Of a DNA stretch of 64,000 nucleotides, positions 44,474 to 55,821 are shown piece by piece. The notes below the pieces were generated by a model. It searched no databases and was not told where the DNA came from. It saw only the letters and a program-made list of their open reading frames with translations. The stretch comes from Gracilaria domingensis (Eukaryota > Rhodophyta > Florideophyceae > Gracilariales > Gracilariaceae): assembly GCA_022539475.1 (NCBI GenBank), contig VCMS01000120.1, positions 162,916 through 226,915 on the forward strand. Reading direction: 5' to 3'. Made by a program: the position numbers and the translations under genes. Numbering within the stretch: position 1 is the first letter of the stretch; the number at the start of each line of letters is the position of its first letter.

Positions 44474-45796
44474 CGTCTGTCTCTTACAGATGCTAGGTTT
44501 TGGCGAGGGTCGTCCAGTAAATTTTTTGAAAAAATAGCGAGATCAATTATTTCAAAATTTGGAGATAATTGCTTGGGTCGTCTAGAATTGCTGTGCAGTA
44601 AATACTGGTCGGTTTTCCGCTCCTGCTAGTTCTTTAGTCGAGGGCTATCTGAACGGTATTTCGCAAAGTCTAGGTTCAGTTTCCATTAAGGTGCACATTA
44701 CACGATACCTTCTGCGAAATGATACCCTGCAACGCATGGAATACTGGTGCTAGTACAGATGATGCCCATTATGAAATCATACCGCTTAATTCGTATCTAT
44801 TCTTCTATCGATCGCTTTTGCTAACCACTACCTCGCTATATTACATGTACTATTTCCCCATGATGAAGCGGGTGTAGGCGCAATCTGCGGCAGATGCCGC
44901 AGACTGCACCTCCACCAAAGTGCGGTATCGGTAGAACACATACGCACTCCGAGAGGATGAGGCGCTTCGCGCCTCATCCTCTCCGTTCTTCATGTAGGGA
45001 ACCATGCCCAGATGCATGGTTCCCTACTTAAGAAACCTGCACCTGCAACTCGTGAGCTACGTCCGCATCAAAAGTCATTTACCTTTATGCGCAAGCAGAA
45101 AGTATCCAGAAGTTAGTCAATGCTCCATTGGATACATTTGAAATGCGATGGAATGTACCATTGATAAAGCAAAACAGAAACGTTGCGCTAGAAAAATCGA
45201 GGGACCTAGTAAATCGCAAAAGTAACCCACAGTTCATTTCCTGCCGTTTACATGTCGCAGAGCGCGAAGAGACTTGGTGAGGATTGGTTAGTATAGAACA
45301 AAGATACGTAGAAGGATATGGAAGCACGTACGAAAAGACTGCACGGAATACATCCGTGAGATACGGATGATGCCCGCTTTATGGAGGCGTCCAATAGGCT
45401 GACATGAAGCGTACCTCATTCTCTTCCTCGCCCTATACTTCTTAGCAAGTGCGAGGGCGGAGAAAAGTACGACGGAGCGCCGTTCGTGACCCATGCCATC
45501 CACATCCTCGCGTTCTACTCCGGCGGAGTAGAACGCGAGGATGTAGATGGCACGGATCAAGACGGTAACGGTAGGTCGGACGCCGGAGGCGCGGCGGCGG
45601 CGGTGGAGGGAAGAGATTTATTTTTCTGTGCGAGATTGGACAGGTGTACAGCGTACAACGTTTCGAAACCACAGGTTTATAACCAGTGGTAGATAATACG
45701 AGAAGTACACCCTTGTGGTGAGGTCGACCTGTACCTAAGTTCTATTTTGAACGAAGGCACGTGATTTAAACTCAAAATATATTCTCCGTTCTCAGC
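44474..45796. other. Left flank of the large insert with a hairpin cluster
   Basis: No gene. It has strong hairpins at 44884-44903 (9 bp arms), 44951-44983 (15 bp arms, TTC loop) and 44994-45027 (13 bp arms), and an odd palindrome at 45496-45550 (27 bp arms, one mismatch, one-base centre). Such subterminal hairpins are usual transposase-binding or replication structures in large DNA transposons; that role is inferred. Confidence 0.5.
45496..45550. repeat. 55 bp palindrome with one-base centre
   Basis: 45496-45522 and 45524-45550 are reverse complements except one C/A mismatch, around G at 45523. The form is the same as the 18145-18239 palindrome, but here no coding origin is evident. Confidence 0.85.
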
Positions 45797-48700
45797 ATGA
45801 CGTCGATCTTGACTGTCGCCCGACCTAATTCTCCCTTCGGAGGACCTTCTTTTGCCGTCTTTGTCTTCCTTTCTCCTTCATTTCTTTATCCCATGGTCTA
45901 CTACTGTACACATAAGAAGCGTGGGTGCCCGTTCGTTACTCGCCGAGGAGTGTTATCTCTTGAACAGCATGTCAACCATTGCTCGTTTCGTCTGAAAGCC
46001 GCTCCAGAAGACGACAATAGGCGGCCCATTCGAAGAAGCAAGCGTCTCAAGCTTTCCGCGCCCGCGCCGGCATCTTCCGAAACGGTCACTGCCACTTGTC
46101 GCCTTCCCGAGCCTCCGGTGTCCGAGGACATTGTTGACCCCACTCCGTGCGCCCCTCCCATTACGGACACTTCGCTTTGGGTTTCTCCTTCCCCGGGTCC
46201 CGCGTCATTAGAACGAGAACACGGAAGCAGTTTCCGCCCAGTGCCTTCTGAGGAGGCCCTTGGTGATTTGCATATAGATTATCTCACGGTTTGTCTGGCT
46301 TCAGTAGCTTCCAACCATGGTCATCGTGAAGCAGACGAGCTAATTGGGCTACTTCGGGACCCGCGATTCTCGCAAAAGCGATTCAACGAGACCATAACAA
46401 GTTCCAAGCGCCGTACAGAACTGAAGAACGCCATTTTCGAACGATACGCCTCAAAAGACGGTTTCAATCGAAGAACTGTCTCGCCAGAAGGATGTAAGTT
46501 CAGCGCCACCCTCTACACGAGAGACCCCGTTCAGACACTTGTGAAACAGCTCCAGTTGGCTAACAACAAAAACACATTCTTCCACCCTCTACCTCAGACC
46601 CACTCCACGAAAATATCTCACCCCATGTCCGGCTCTCTCGCAAGAGATGCCACCTCAAAACTTAAGGAAATGGTCATGGGCTCTTTGGAAAGTAGAATAC
46701 TGTGGTACTTCCAAGAAATAAGTTACAGCGAATCTTTCGTAGGTCTTCTGCAGGTATACACCGATAAGTCTTCAACAACTCTAAAACAAATATCGGTTAC
46801 CGCCTATCCTCTTCACCTCATATTTATCAACTTCTCCGACGAGCTACGCCGTAAGTGCATCCGTGATGACCTCACAGTAGTGGCATACTTCCCTACCACA
46901 CTGATCGAGGTTTCCGCATCTGAAGCAGACGCAATGCCATTCGTTTCTAGCAAGTCTCTACGTGAGTCCAGGATACATATCCTTCAAGAATCTCTTCGTC
47001 AAGTCCTGGAGCCCATTCTAAATCTCACGCAGAAAGGTTTTCAGTTCATCGGCGAAGACAAACTAAATCGAGTGTGCCATCCTCTGCTTGCAAGGTACTG
47101 TGCGGATATTCCTGACGCTAAGGAAATTCTGTCCATTCTTCATGGGACCAAAACGGAAAGCCCGTGTCATAGATGCAAAGGCCGTCGCTCATCTTTATGC
47201 AGTCCTATTCCCACCTCATTCATCGGACGTTCTCAAAAGCACACGAAAAGCATCCGAAAGACATACACAGCTATCTTGCAACATGCACAAAAAGACGAGG
47301 CGGAAAGACGTCCACGTCGTGCGAGGGAGAGGAGATCTCAGGCGGATACTCTGATGCATCGGAAAGCCCGTGTCATAGATGAAGGCCGTCGCTCATCTTT
47401 ATGCAGTCCTATTCCCACCTCATTCATCGGACGTTCTCAAAAGCACACGAAAAGCATCCGAAAGACATACACAGCTATCTTGCAACATGCACAAAAAGAC
47501 GAGGCGGAAAGACGTCCACGTCGTGCGAGGGAGAGGAGATCTCAGGCGGATACCAGTTCCTCGAAACTTCTGTAAGCCTTGGAATGATCCCGGGATTGTC
47601 TCCATACAGTCTGTTCTCATTCGAACCGTTACACAACTTGCATCTCGGCATCTCGAAGCTGATTTAAAACGGCCACAATCGAGAGACTGCAGTCAGACAC
47701 CCTGTACACCACAATAGAAACATCTGCATCGCGTTCATTTCGATCGATACGCACCCAACTCCTCAACCATGCAAACGCAATTCTAGCTGCCATAGAACGC
47801 GATTCTTCTGCCAAAGGTTTACCTATCGATTTCTCCACGCAGGAGAAAGGCAAATCTTTGAATGGTATCTTCACGAAAAACGGTCTCCGTGGAATGCTGG
47901 AGGCCAAAAACTACAAAGCACTCGACATGGTCTTCCCCTTCATAGGAGCATTCTTTGACATATGCTGTGGAGAACAGGACGTTGCCCCAATCACAACTGT
48001 TTCCTCTCAGTACTAGGACTTGCTTTCGACCTTATTCAGATACAATCGTGACCCGTATTGGACTGAAAGCTCTCTCCTGTGTCTTAGTTCGGAGATTGAA
48101 GCCTTTAAGCGTTCCGCAACAAAGACTCTGGCGGATTTTCATCCCTCCAGACTGGGAACTCTGAAGTTTCATATTCTCGATCATCTCGTGGACGATATTC
48201 GCCGTCTGGGAAGTATCAAGTACTACGACGCAGGCATATACGAACATGCACACCTGCTATTTAAGAGACACTACAAAAAGACGTCCAGAAGAACAGCAAC
48301 GGCTGTGGAGGAGACTATTCGCTCCATTGAGCACGGACATGTTAGAAAGCAATGGAATGGCAATACTCCTTACCAGCGTAATCCAGGTTTACCAGGAACT
48401 TCCACACAGCTCCCTCGATTTGCAATGAGAGGGCGTTCTTTCACTTCACGAGCTCTTCAACATTGTGTTTCAAGTATTTGCAGTTCAAAAACATTGACTT
48501 CTGTTAGAGAGATGTTCTCAAGTACGGACACAAGGTCGATTCTTGACCAAATTGGTGAACAGGCCCTTCCTCCTTTCCTCAGTCTCGTGAAAGAAACACT
48601 GGATGAGCACTCTATTACAAACTTCCCAGAAAAGACAAGAATAACTCTGGTGAATTCGGCCCTCGTGAAAGGCGATTTCGTTCCGACTCTTAAACACTCC

Positions 48701-49241
48701 GATTCGTCTTCTAAAGCATTTAAGCTGGGACGACCCAAATACCCCATCATCCAACGAGTCTTCTTCTCCAGCATTTGGTCCCAGTAGAAAGCCAAAAAGT
48801 TCCACTGTATTTGTAAGCGGAGAAGATTCAGAGACTTGGGTTGCCCAGGTAGTCGCTCTGAATCGAATATCTCTCCATGATTCTGCACTTACCGCACCAG
48901 AGGTGGCATTCGTCCGGTATTTCGAGGTTTTACCCCCCGCAACAAACATCGACCACATATTAAAATGCATATCTTTACGGTGGGCTACAAACGATGGAAA
49001 GAACCACACTCTTCCGTTCCCTCGTCATTCCAAAGCGGAGACTATCGTAGAGTTAACTCCTTGGTACGGGATGGTTTCGGCTTCTGCACTACAGGGAACT
49101 GTCCATGTTGTTCGATCAAACTACCCTGCTCCACCTTTTTGTCCTCCACTTCAATGGTTTCAACACCGATTCTACATCAATCGATTCTATCATGATTCAG
49201 ATGAAGGACCAACTGAGCACGTTGATCTTGTACAGCCTTAA
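45797..49241 (+). pseudogene. EnSpm/CACTA Plavaka-like transposase, disrupted
   Basis: ATG 45797. The N terminus has a C2HC-type finger (CPFVTRRGVLSLEQHVNHC). Then a long Plavaka/KDZ-type core: HPLLARYCADIPDAKEIL with PCHRCKG, YSLFSFEPLHNLHLGISKLI, KFHILDHLVDDIRRLGS, YDAGIYEHAHLLFKRHYK, and near the end QWFQHRFYINRFY. This order matches fungal and algal Plavaka transposases of the CACTA superfamily (cut-and-paste, DDE). Breaks: a tandem duplication at 47155-47553, frame changes near 47330-47680 and 48780, and TAG at 48014-48016. Before decay the protein would have been roughly 1,100 residues. Confidence 0.65.
47155..47553 (+). repeat. Tandem duplication (about 195 bp x2) inside the transposase gene
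   Basis: 47155-47349 repeats at 47361-47553; the second copy lacks CA in GATGCAAAGG. The near identity of the copies means the duplication is recent compared with the decay of the ORF. It adds a second PCHRCKG-adjacent block and breaks the frame. Confidence 0.93.
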
Positions 49242-49327
49242 ACATTAAGGGCTCCATCTTCTGCACGATCACCTTGTGGTGCCTTTTCTTGTGATCCTGT
49301 GCTACTTCCGAAATCGTTCATGTCCAT
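49242..49327. terminator. Convergent 3' ends of transposase and coiled-coil gene
   Basis: Under 90 bp separates the plus-strand transposase stop and the minus-strand stop at 49328, so poly(A) sites must overlap. No clear AATAAA was noted. Confidence 0.25.
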
Positions 49328-51636
49328 TTACTTGAACTCCATATCCCCTTCCTCGCATTCACCAACAAAACAATCGCTAATAGACCCCAATCTTCGGCTC
49401 ACACTGTCAATAAAAAATTGTTCTTTCACAGTGAGGTAAAGTCTTCCGTTCGACGGCATTCGATAACCAAATGTAGTCTCTCTCATGTCATTACCAAGAA
49501 CCTTAGTCCAACCTTCCGTTGTCGTTCCATAATTATGAAACTCGCTGGAATTGGTCTTCAAGACATGTTGCCTAACATCCCCCAGAACATTCTTTAAACA
49601 CAGAGGTAGCAGTTGGGAAAACTTCTTTGTAAACAGTTTCTGTCTCTGCCCACCTCTTAACACATCCGTACTTAGAAGGCTCACAACCGTCAACACCCAA
49701 GCGTCCAAACGTGCGAGCAACAGTATTGTGCCATCTAAAAAGGTGCCCATATCCTTGTCTTCCACATCATACCCAATAAACTCCTTCAGTACTTTTACCC
49801 CGACACGATTTTGGAAGAACAAGTCTTGATCTTCCGTCGGCATATCCTCGACATTGTCCGCATTGGAGTACTTTAGACGAACAAATAGGGCTTTTCTCCA
49901 CCATGAAGTGTTCGGTACACCATTTTCGTCGAGACGCAGTATGTTCTCCTGCGCTTCCTTCAACTGCATTGTGAGTTCGTCAGCATTCTCTTCTACCAGC
50001 TTTGTTCTTCTCCAAATCAGATCGTACCCCAGGAGCAGAAATAGTTTATCCCTCGTATTTCTGTTCCGAACGCCAACGACGTCACTCATGGTTTGCCGCA
50101 ATCTCTGCCTAAGGCATATATCTGCACAAAGTTCCAGTATACACCTGTCGGTAAGAGATGCTTTTCTAATACCTTCCCAGCTCAACTCCTTCAACTCGCT
50201 TTCAACCATTTTCTTCAGCAAAGCATCTGGCCCCAGCTCTACGGAGGTTGTGAACATGCCAAAACTGCCCAAGAGCTCCACGGGGTTTTTTAGGAACCAT
50301 GTATGAACCACCTTTCTCCGGCTCAATAAGCCCTTCCCACTCTCAGTTACATCTTCCACCTTCTCGGCACGGTTACCCCAATTTCGGGTGAGCGACTCAC
50401 CTTCGAGCCATAGCTCACTTGTTTCTTTCCTTGCCGACGTCAGCATGTTGTGATACACTGCTCGAGCAACCCCTCGAAACTCGTCGCACACCTCAATTTT
50501 ATGCTTCTTTCGACCTGTCTGCCCAGGTTCACCAGCACGTGTACTCCTATCTCCCTCCTGTTTCAGTGCCCCTCTTAGCCCTTCAATGACTAGATCCTTC
50601 TCTTCAAGCCTCTTTTTCAAAGCCGTACTCTGCTCTTGGGCGACCTTCACTAGAATTCCCCGAACCATCAAGTCCTCTTGTAGCGTCTTAACCTTTTCTT
50701 TCAAGCAATTCAGTTCATTGAAAAGATCATGTCTGTTCATAGAGGTTGAATTCACACCAGTGTGGATATCTTCCGGTATTTTCCTAGCCTCTTCGGCGAA
50801 AAGCCCCGGTAATGCCGCAGGATTCGATGTTATTTTGTTATCGGAACTATCCTCATGTGCCATACCCTTAGACACGAGAGGCTGCAGGCGTTCTGTGTCC
50901 ACCCTTGGCACGGCTCCGAGCTCCAACTCCCGTGTCTGTCCTCCTCCATGTCATCGTATATCAGATGAACTGAGCCTCGTACGAGCTGCAACGGCCCCCG
51001 TTCTGGAAAGAGGAGAAGGTCGAGGAGTAACTCGCCTATCAGTCGTCTCTCGATTTCTTATTGTCTTTCTCCCTTGTCCGGACCCATTGCGGGGCATAAT
51101 ACGATTCATAGCGGCCCCAGTTCTAGAAGACAGAGAGGGACGTGACGATCTTAATATATTAGGGTTCTCACGACTTCTCGTCATTTTCCCTTGTTGTCCA
51201 GATCCACTGGGCGGCGTAACCCGCGCCCCAGTAGCTCCGCTCTTCGATATCGGCCGGGGACGTGAAAGTTTTGGTGTCATACGAACCTCTTCAGTTCCAG
51301 TTGTCATGCCCTCCTGTCCTGAGACCCGCTGGGCCGAGTTACCTCATCTTCTTGGGGAGCAGAGACAGATGCAGGATATGCATTATAGGAAGTTGACGGC
51401 ACGACGTCGTTCGCTCATCCACGAATTCTTGACGCAATCCCGGAAGACACTCCGCTGCGAGATGGGCGAGAGAGCACTGTAGAAAGACGCCCACTGACTC
51501 TCTCCTTCGTCGTAGACGACTTCCGTTTAGGAAGTGCGGTGCTTGTAGCATGATTCGTATCATCCGATGCTCTTCTCTTCTTCTGTCCACTCTTGTTCCG
51601 CTGCGTACTATTTCGCTTTCTCGGCGTTATACCCAT
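49328..51636 (-). pseudogene. Basic coiled-coil protein of the large insert, unknown
   Basis: From 51636 the minus strand starts MGITPRKRNSTQRNKSGQKK, strongly basic and NLS-like. After a frame change near 51310-51400 it holds three diverged repeats of about 37 residues around the pattern S(R/K)(S/T)GA...R...P..GSGQ. An in-frame TGA (50951-50953, from CGA) separates this from the 530-residue remainder, which has a coiled coil (LNCLKEKVKTLQEDL, KKRLEEKDLVIEGL) and a globular C-terminal half of unknown type. I recognise no family. By position it could be the DNA-binding accessory (TNPA-like) protein of the transposon, which is inference only. Confidence 0.5.
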
Positions 51637-51884
51637 GTCGTGGAGATAAACGGGGTAATGAACGAAATTGTTGGGGGGGGGGAGGGGGTGGGGGGGGGGG
51701 TGCGTGGTTCAGATATTCCGGGAGACTCCGCAGTTCCTGCTTTTTAGGAATTTGAGGTGCCCAATGGGTCGCAAGTATCGCCGTTACAAATAGATGAAGA
51801 GCTCCATTGTACATGTACAACGCGTATAGCAGCCAGCTGCAACATTCACAAGCATATTTATTTTCTATTCGGTACTGCACTCAT
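51637..51884. other. Intergenic with poly-G tract
   Basis: It contains G runs at about 51671-51700 broken by single A and T, then unremarkable sequence up to the SET-domain stop. The G runs could form a quadruplex or be a sequencing weak spot. Confidence 0.3.
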
Positions 51885-54800
51885 CTATTGCTCCACTGTC
51901 AGAGCCCAGTCCCAGACGTACTGCTCTCCGTAGTTGAAATACAACTCTTCGCCCCTCTCAATATCTCTTACTGCTCTACAACGAAGTAGAGCATAGTTAG
52001 AAAGGTCGGACTTAAACTGTATCACGGACTTCGCTTCCACCATCTGCACATTGGCACTTCGAGTCATGTTCTACCGGGGCTGCGATAAATCGGGATCCCC
52101 GGCATGATATCCGGCGTCGTTAATGTAGCCCCCGATACAAAAAGGCGCCGGGACAATGTAGACTTTGCTCTCCTTTCTATCTTGAGCCTGTCCTGGTCTG
52201 TTCCTCAGGTGCAGAAACTCCGAACCAGTCACAGTGGCCATCATAGAAACAACTTGTACCGCACTGGAGTTGCTCCGAGACAGCCACTTCCATACGTTAA
52301 GTGCCTTTCCTTCCGGTTTGTCAGATCCGTGTATACCAAAGTTCCATAAAAATGGCAGATAGTTTCCCCAGCCAATATCTTATGTTCCATGAACACCCCC
52401 ATACCAGCACGGGGATGTCGAATCTTAGAAGATGCTACATGTAAGCGATAGCGATTGGCTTCAACAGTCAACAGCATATGCATATCCATTAGATTCAGAG
52501 CTCCTCGGTACTTCTCGTCACAAAGATCTACAGTATGCTGCCCACACTTGTCGACAAACTCCCAGCCCCTCCAGTATCTTCCTAGGAACTGAGAAATATG
52601 TGCAGGCATCACTTGGTACTGGGGGTATCCAAATGGAGACTTCCATTCAAGCCCACCTCGATCCTGGTGTGGAACCCGTTCATAAGTCGTTGAAGCAGCA
52701 TCCACCACCTCCTGTTCAACCACGATGTCATTCTTCCCCCGCGAAGAACTTCGGCCATGAGAGTCGTTATATGGTGCTTCGCATGGCTGAAACATGGCCT
52801 ATTCTTCTCGCACCCCAAGAACTTTCTATGCTTTGTCAGCGATAGGCACGCCACACCCGTAGAAAAAGTTCCCGCGAACATGTCAATGACAAGATCACCC
52901 GGTCTTGTGAACCGACATATCAACTCTTTCATCAACTCCCTGGACTTCTGCTCCGGTCTTATGTACTGCCCACTTGGTACTGAATTACCTGGCTCATTTA
53001 CCTTCCATGTCAACCACTCCCCCGCACTCGGTTTCGGCACCCGGTCAATTACATTCCTGTTAGCTGGGAAAGTAGAAGGAATGAAATTGTTCTCCTCAAA
53101 TGGAGTAAGACTGGCTTCCTCCGATGGTCGCAATCCACGCTTCACCCCATGAACGGCGTATTCCGTTACGGGCTGTATCCCAAACTTCCGTGGATTCACG
53201 CCAACATTGCGTCGATCCCGGATGAACACCAGAGGATTCCCATCCACTTTAAACGGAGGCATGAGTTCTGGCTTACCTTCGCTTCCAGCTTCATCTTTCG
53301 TACTCGCCGTTTCCGAGAGTATCCTCTGCCAAACATGAAACTGTGCCATGGCACAGAATCAAATGAAGTGCCCACCTGACCGAAGCGCGGAACTTATTAA
53401 GTCTGCCGTACTCATCATGTCATCCTCACTGAAGACATCATGAGCACTATTCCGTTTGCTCCTCTTCCTTCGAGTGTTAAAGGGAGGGTCTGTTAGGACA
53501 AGCTGGGCCTCACCCCATAAAATCTCACTCTGATTCACAAATGTTTCATATGTTTGCCTCAGGTCCTTCATGTCACAGTTGTACGCTACAAAGTGTGACT
53601 TTCTCATCCCCTTCCACACCTTGTCCATATTCATTCGAAGGAGACTGGATATCCCCTTCACGGGCGGCTCAATACCAGTCTTTTGGATGTTGTACCCGGC
53701 AACCCGAGATTCATGCTCCGCACGATTCACCGGCTTCTCAAAGTCGTCGCTATCGGAGCTCACGAGGTCCATATACTCTCGACGAGGTGGGGGTGGGGCA
53801 GACTTGGTCGAAGAAGGTTCGGCATTACCGGAAGTTTTAGGAGTTTTCGTCAGTTCAATATCGGGTTTCCCGTGAATGCCGACATGGAACCCTGCCGCAT
53901 GACGCATATCCTGTATTGGTTTCCATAGCAACTCCGAAAACTTCTGAAACCGAGCAGGCAACTCACCGGAGTCAGAACCAGATACGGTATCCATCCGTAT
54001 CTCCGAAAACTCTATCCAGTCTGTCATCTGATCAACCCGTAAGCTATAGAGGCTATCGTGGGTGCATATAATTTCGAGGTCTGTCAAAAATTCCTTAGCC
54101 AGTATTCGGAGGTTTGTATCGCATTCATCACTCAAGGTCTCCACCGATCCACTAGTACTGCTCTTTGGGACATCCTGTGTGTTGAATCGAGTACTATGGC
54201 TTGGCGGGGCATAACCAGACTTCCGTGTCTCTAACGCTGTATACTTCAAGGTCTGCATATTCATGTAAATGTATGGTTTCACCATGTGCTGAACGTTCGT
54301 GTATCCAAGATGAGCCGCAAAACAACTTCATGCCCATACGATCTCACTGATAGCGAATCCCAGTCGATCACAGTTGTCTTTGGAGAACGACGTAAAAGTT
54401 GGTATGTACACAGATGGTGCATGGTTCACTTTTCGTTTCTTTTTCGGTTGTTTCTTCTTCATCATTCTGATGTTGTCGTTCTCTCCCATTATGTGGCCGA
54501 GGTATGATAAGTATAGAACGATCTCAAATGGGTTCGCAGCTATTGGTGGGATGAACACTGTCGTCTTCAGAAACTGCTTTCTCCTGGTCATGAAATAACC
54601 AACCAGGCATCGCACCGGTAGGTATATACCCATATCCATAGAGAGAAGGAAATAATCGCGGAGTCTCTGGTCCTCATCCCCGTCCTTCTTGTCAAGAAGC
54701 TTCGTCACAAGATATCGTTGCTCTACAGGTTTGTTATTCATAACACTCTTTCGCAGCTGTTGCAGTGTCAAGTTCTGCAGGTTATTGGAGTTAGTGGCCT

Positions 54801-55020
54801 CCTCAAATATCTTCCTTTCCTCCGGAATATCCTTATAGGTCTCGGCGCAGAACTCTATTAGCCCTCTAAACCCCACGTCCCGCGGCCGATCAGGGCCTCC
54901 ATCGCTGTTTGCCAAAGCATCGCGAAGAACCAAGAAAAGTCTGACATATGCATGGAACGCCGAAGGCGGAGCACTCATGTCGATAGGATGTGTCTCTTCT
55001 CCATCATCGGTGGAATCCAT
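51885..55020 (-). pseudogene. DNA amino-methyltransferase fused to a SET domain
   Basis: From ATG 55020 the same minus-strand frame runs through TGA 54328-54330 and TGA 53359-53361 (both CGA-derived by one change) to about 52750, shifts frame at a G run, then shifts again. Residues 1-230 are of unknown fold. Near residue 510 is LVLTDPPFNT, motif IV of N6-adenine/N4-cytosine methyltransferases. Near 711 is DLVIDMFAGTFSTGVACL, motif I (SAM binding). Order IV then I marks the beta class (CcrM/N4CMT-like). A SET domain follows: AGMGVFMEHKILAGETICHF near 870, GGYINDAG, then SNYALLRCRAVRDI and GEELYFNYGEQYVWD at the C terminus, with TAG at 52071-52073. About 1,045 codons in all. Predicted role: methylate DNA and a protein/histone target. 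Confidence 0.72.
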
Positions 55021-55316
55021 CGCTTCAGCGCAGAGAACGGAGGCGAGCCTTTAAATGGCGACTTACGCTGGGCACCCCCGCTTTCGGCAGCTCCTCCGAG
55101 CGCACTGCCAGTCTCATCCGTGTCCCTGTCCGATCCCTTCTGAGGTCGGTGTCCATGCCGCTTTGAGCGGGTGCGATAGCGTCGCGTATCGGCCACGTCG
55201 CGATTCGGAGCTATTGCAAAGGTCGCGTATGGTGCTAATAGTCGCGGACCAAGTGGGTGTGAAGCGCTAGTTTTCTCTAGTTTGATATATGTGAACGGCG
55301 TGTGCAGCGAAATCAC

Positions 55317-55643
55317 TGCCGGAAGTGCCGGGAGGAGTGTTTTGGGAGGTCTCCGGAGGGTGCCAGAATGTGACCAGAACGTGCCCACCGGCGGGGGGGG
55401 GGGGGGGGGGGGTGGTCGGTCGTGTTAGGGTAGGTATCCTAACACGACCGGACCCCCGCCCGCGGGCACGTTTTGGGCGATTTTTTGAAAAATGTGCGAT
55501 TTTGTGCCAGCGGGCGGGGGGGTCCGGTGGTGTTAGGGTACCTACCCTAACACGACCGACCCCCCCCGCCCGCGGGCACGTTCTGGCCACATTCTGGCAC
55601 CCTCCGGAGACCTCCCAAAACACTTCTCCCGGCACTTCCGGCA
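55317..55643. repeat. 327 bp inverted repeat between divergent genes
   Basis: Arms of about 150 bp, outer ends TGCCGGAAGTGCC and its complement, with few mismatches. Each arm contains its own inner inverted repeat (GTCGTGTTAGGGTAGG and partner), so a cruciform with side stems is possible. A run of about 20 G lies near 55391-55412. It separates the methyltransferase-SET gene (minus, starts 55020) from the ParB-like gene (plus, about 55820). Confidence 0.92.
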
Positions 55644-55821
55644 CCCACCGCGTCACCTCAGTGCACCATCCCGTCTTCTCCATCCCTAAAACGCTCCCTA
55701 ATTCCCACGCGCACCACACCTACCCTCTAGTAAAGATTAGTTTACTGAAAGTTACAAGTTGTTTCATAGCTTACCACTAGACTACGAAAGACTGCTATCG
55801 ATGGCGCTCTTAGGTATTGCT

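Noticed and set aside
44476-44486. CTGTCTCTTA resembles the start of the Tn5 mosaic end used in sequencing libraries
   Set aside because: The match ends after ten bases and the rest differs, so adapter contamination is not supported.
51671-51700. Poly-G region as telomeric repeat
   Set aside because: It is not a regular telomere unit, only broken G runs.
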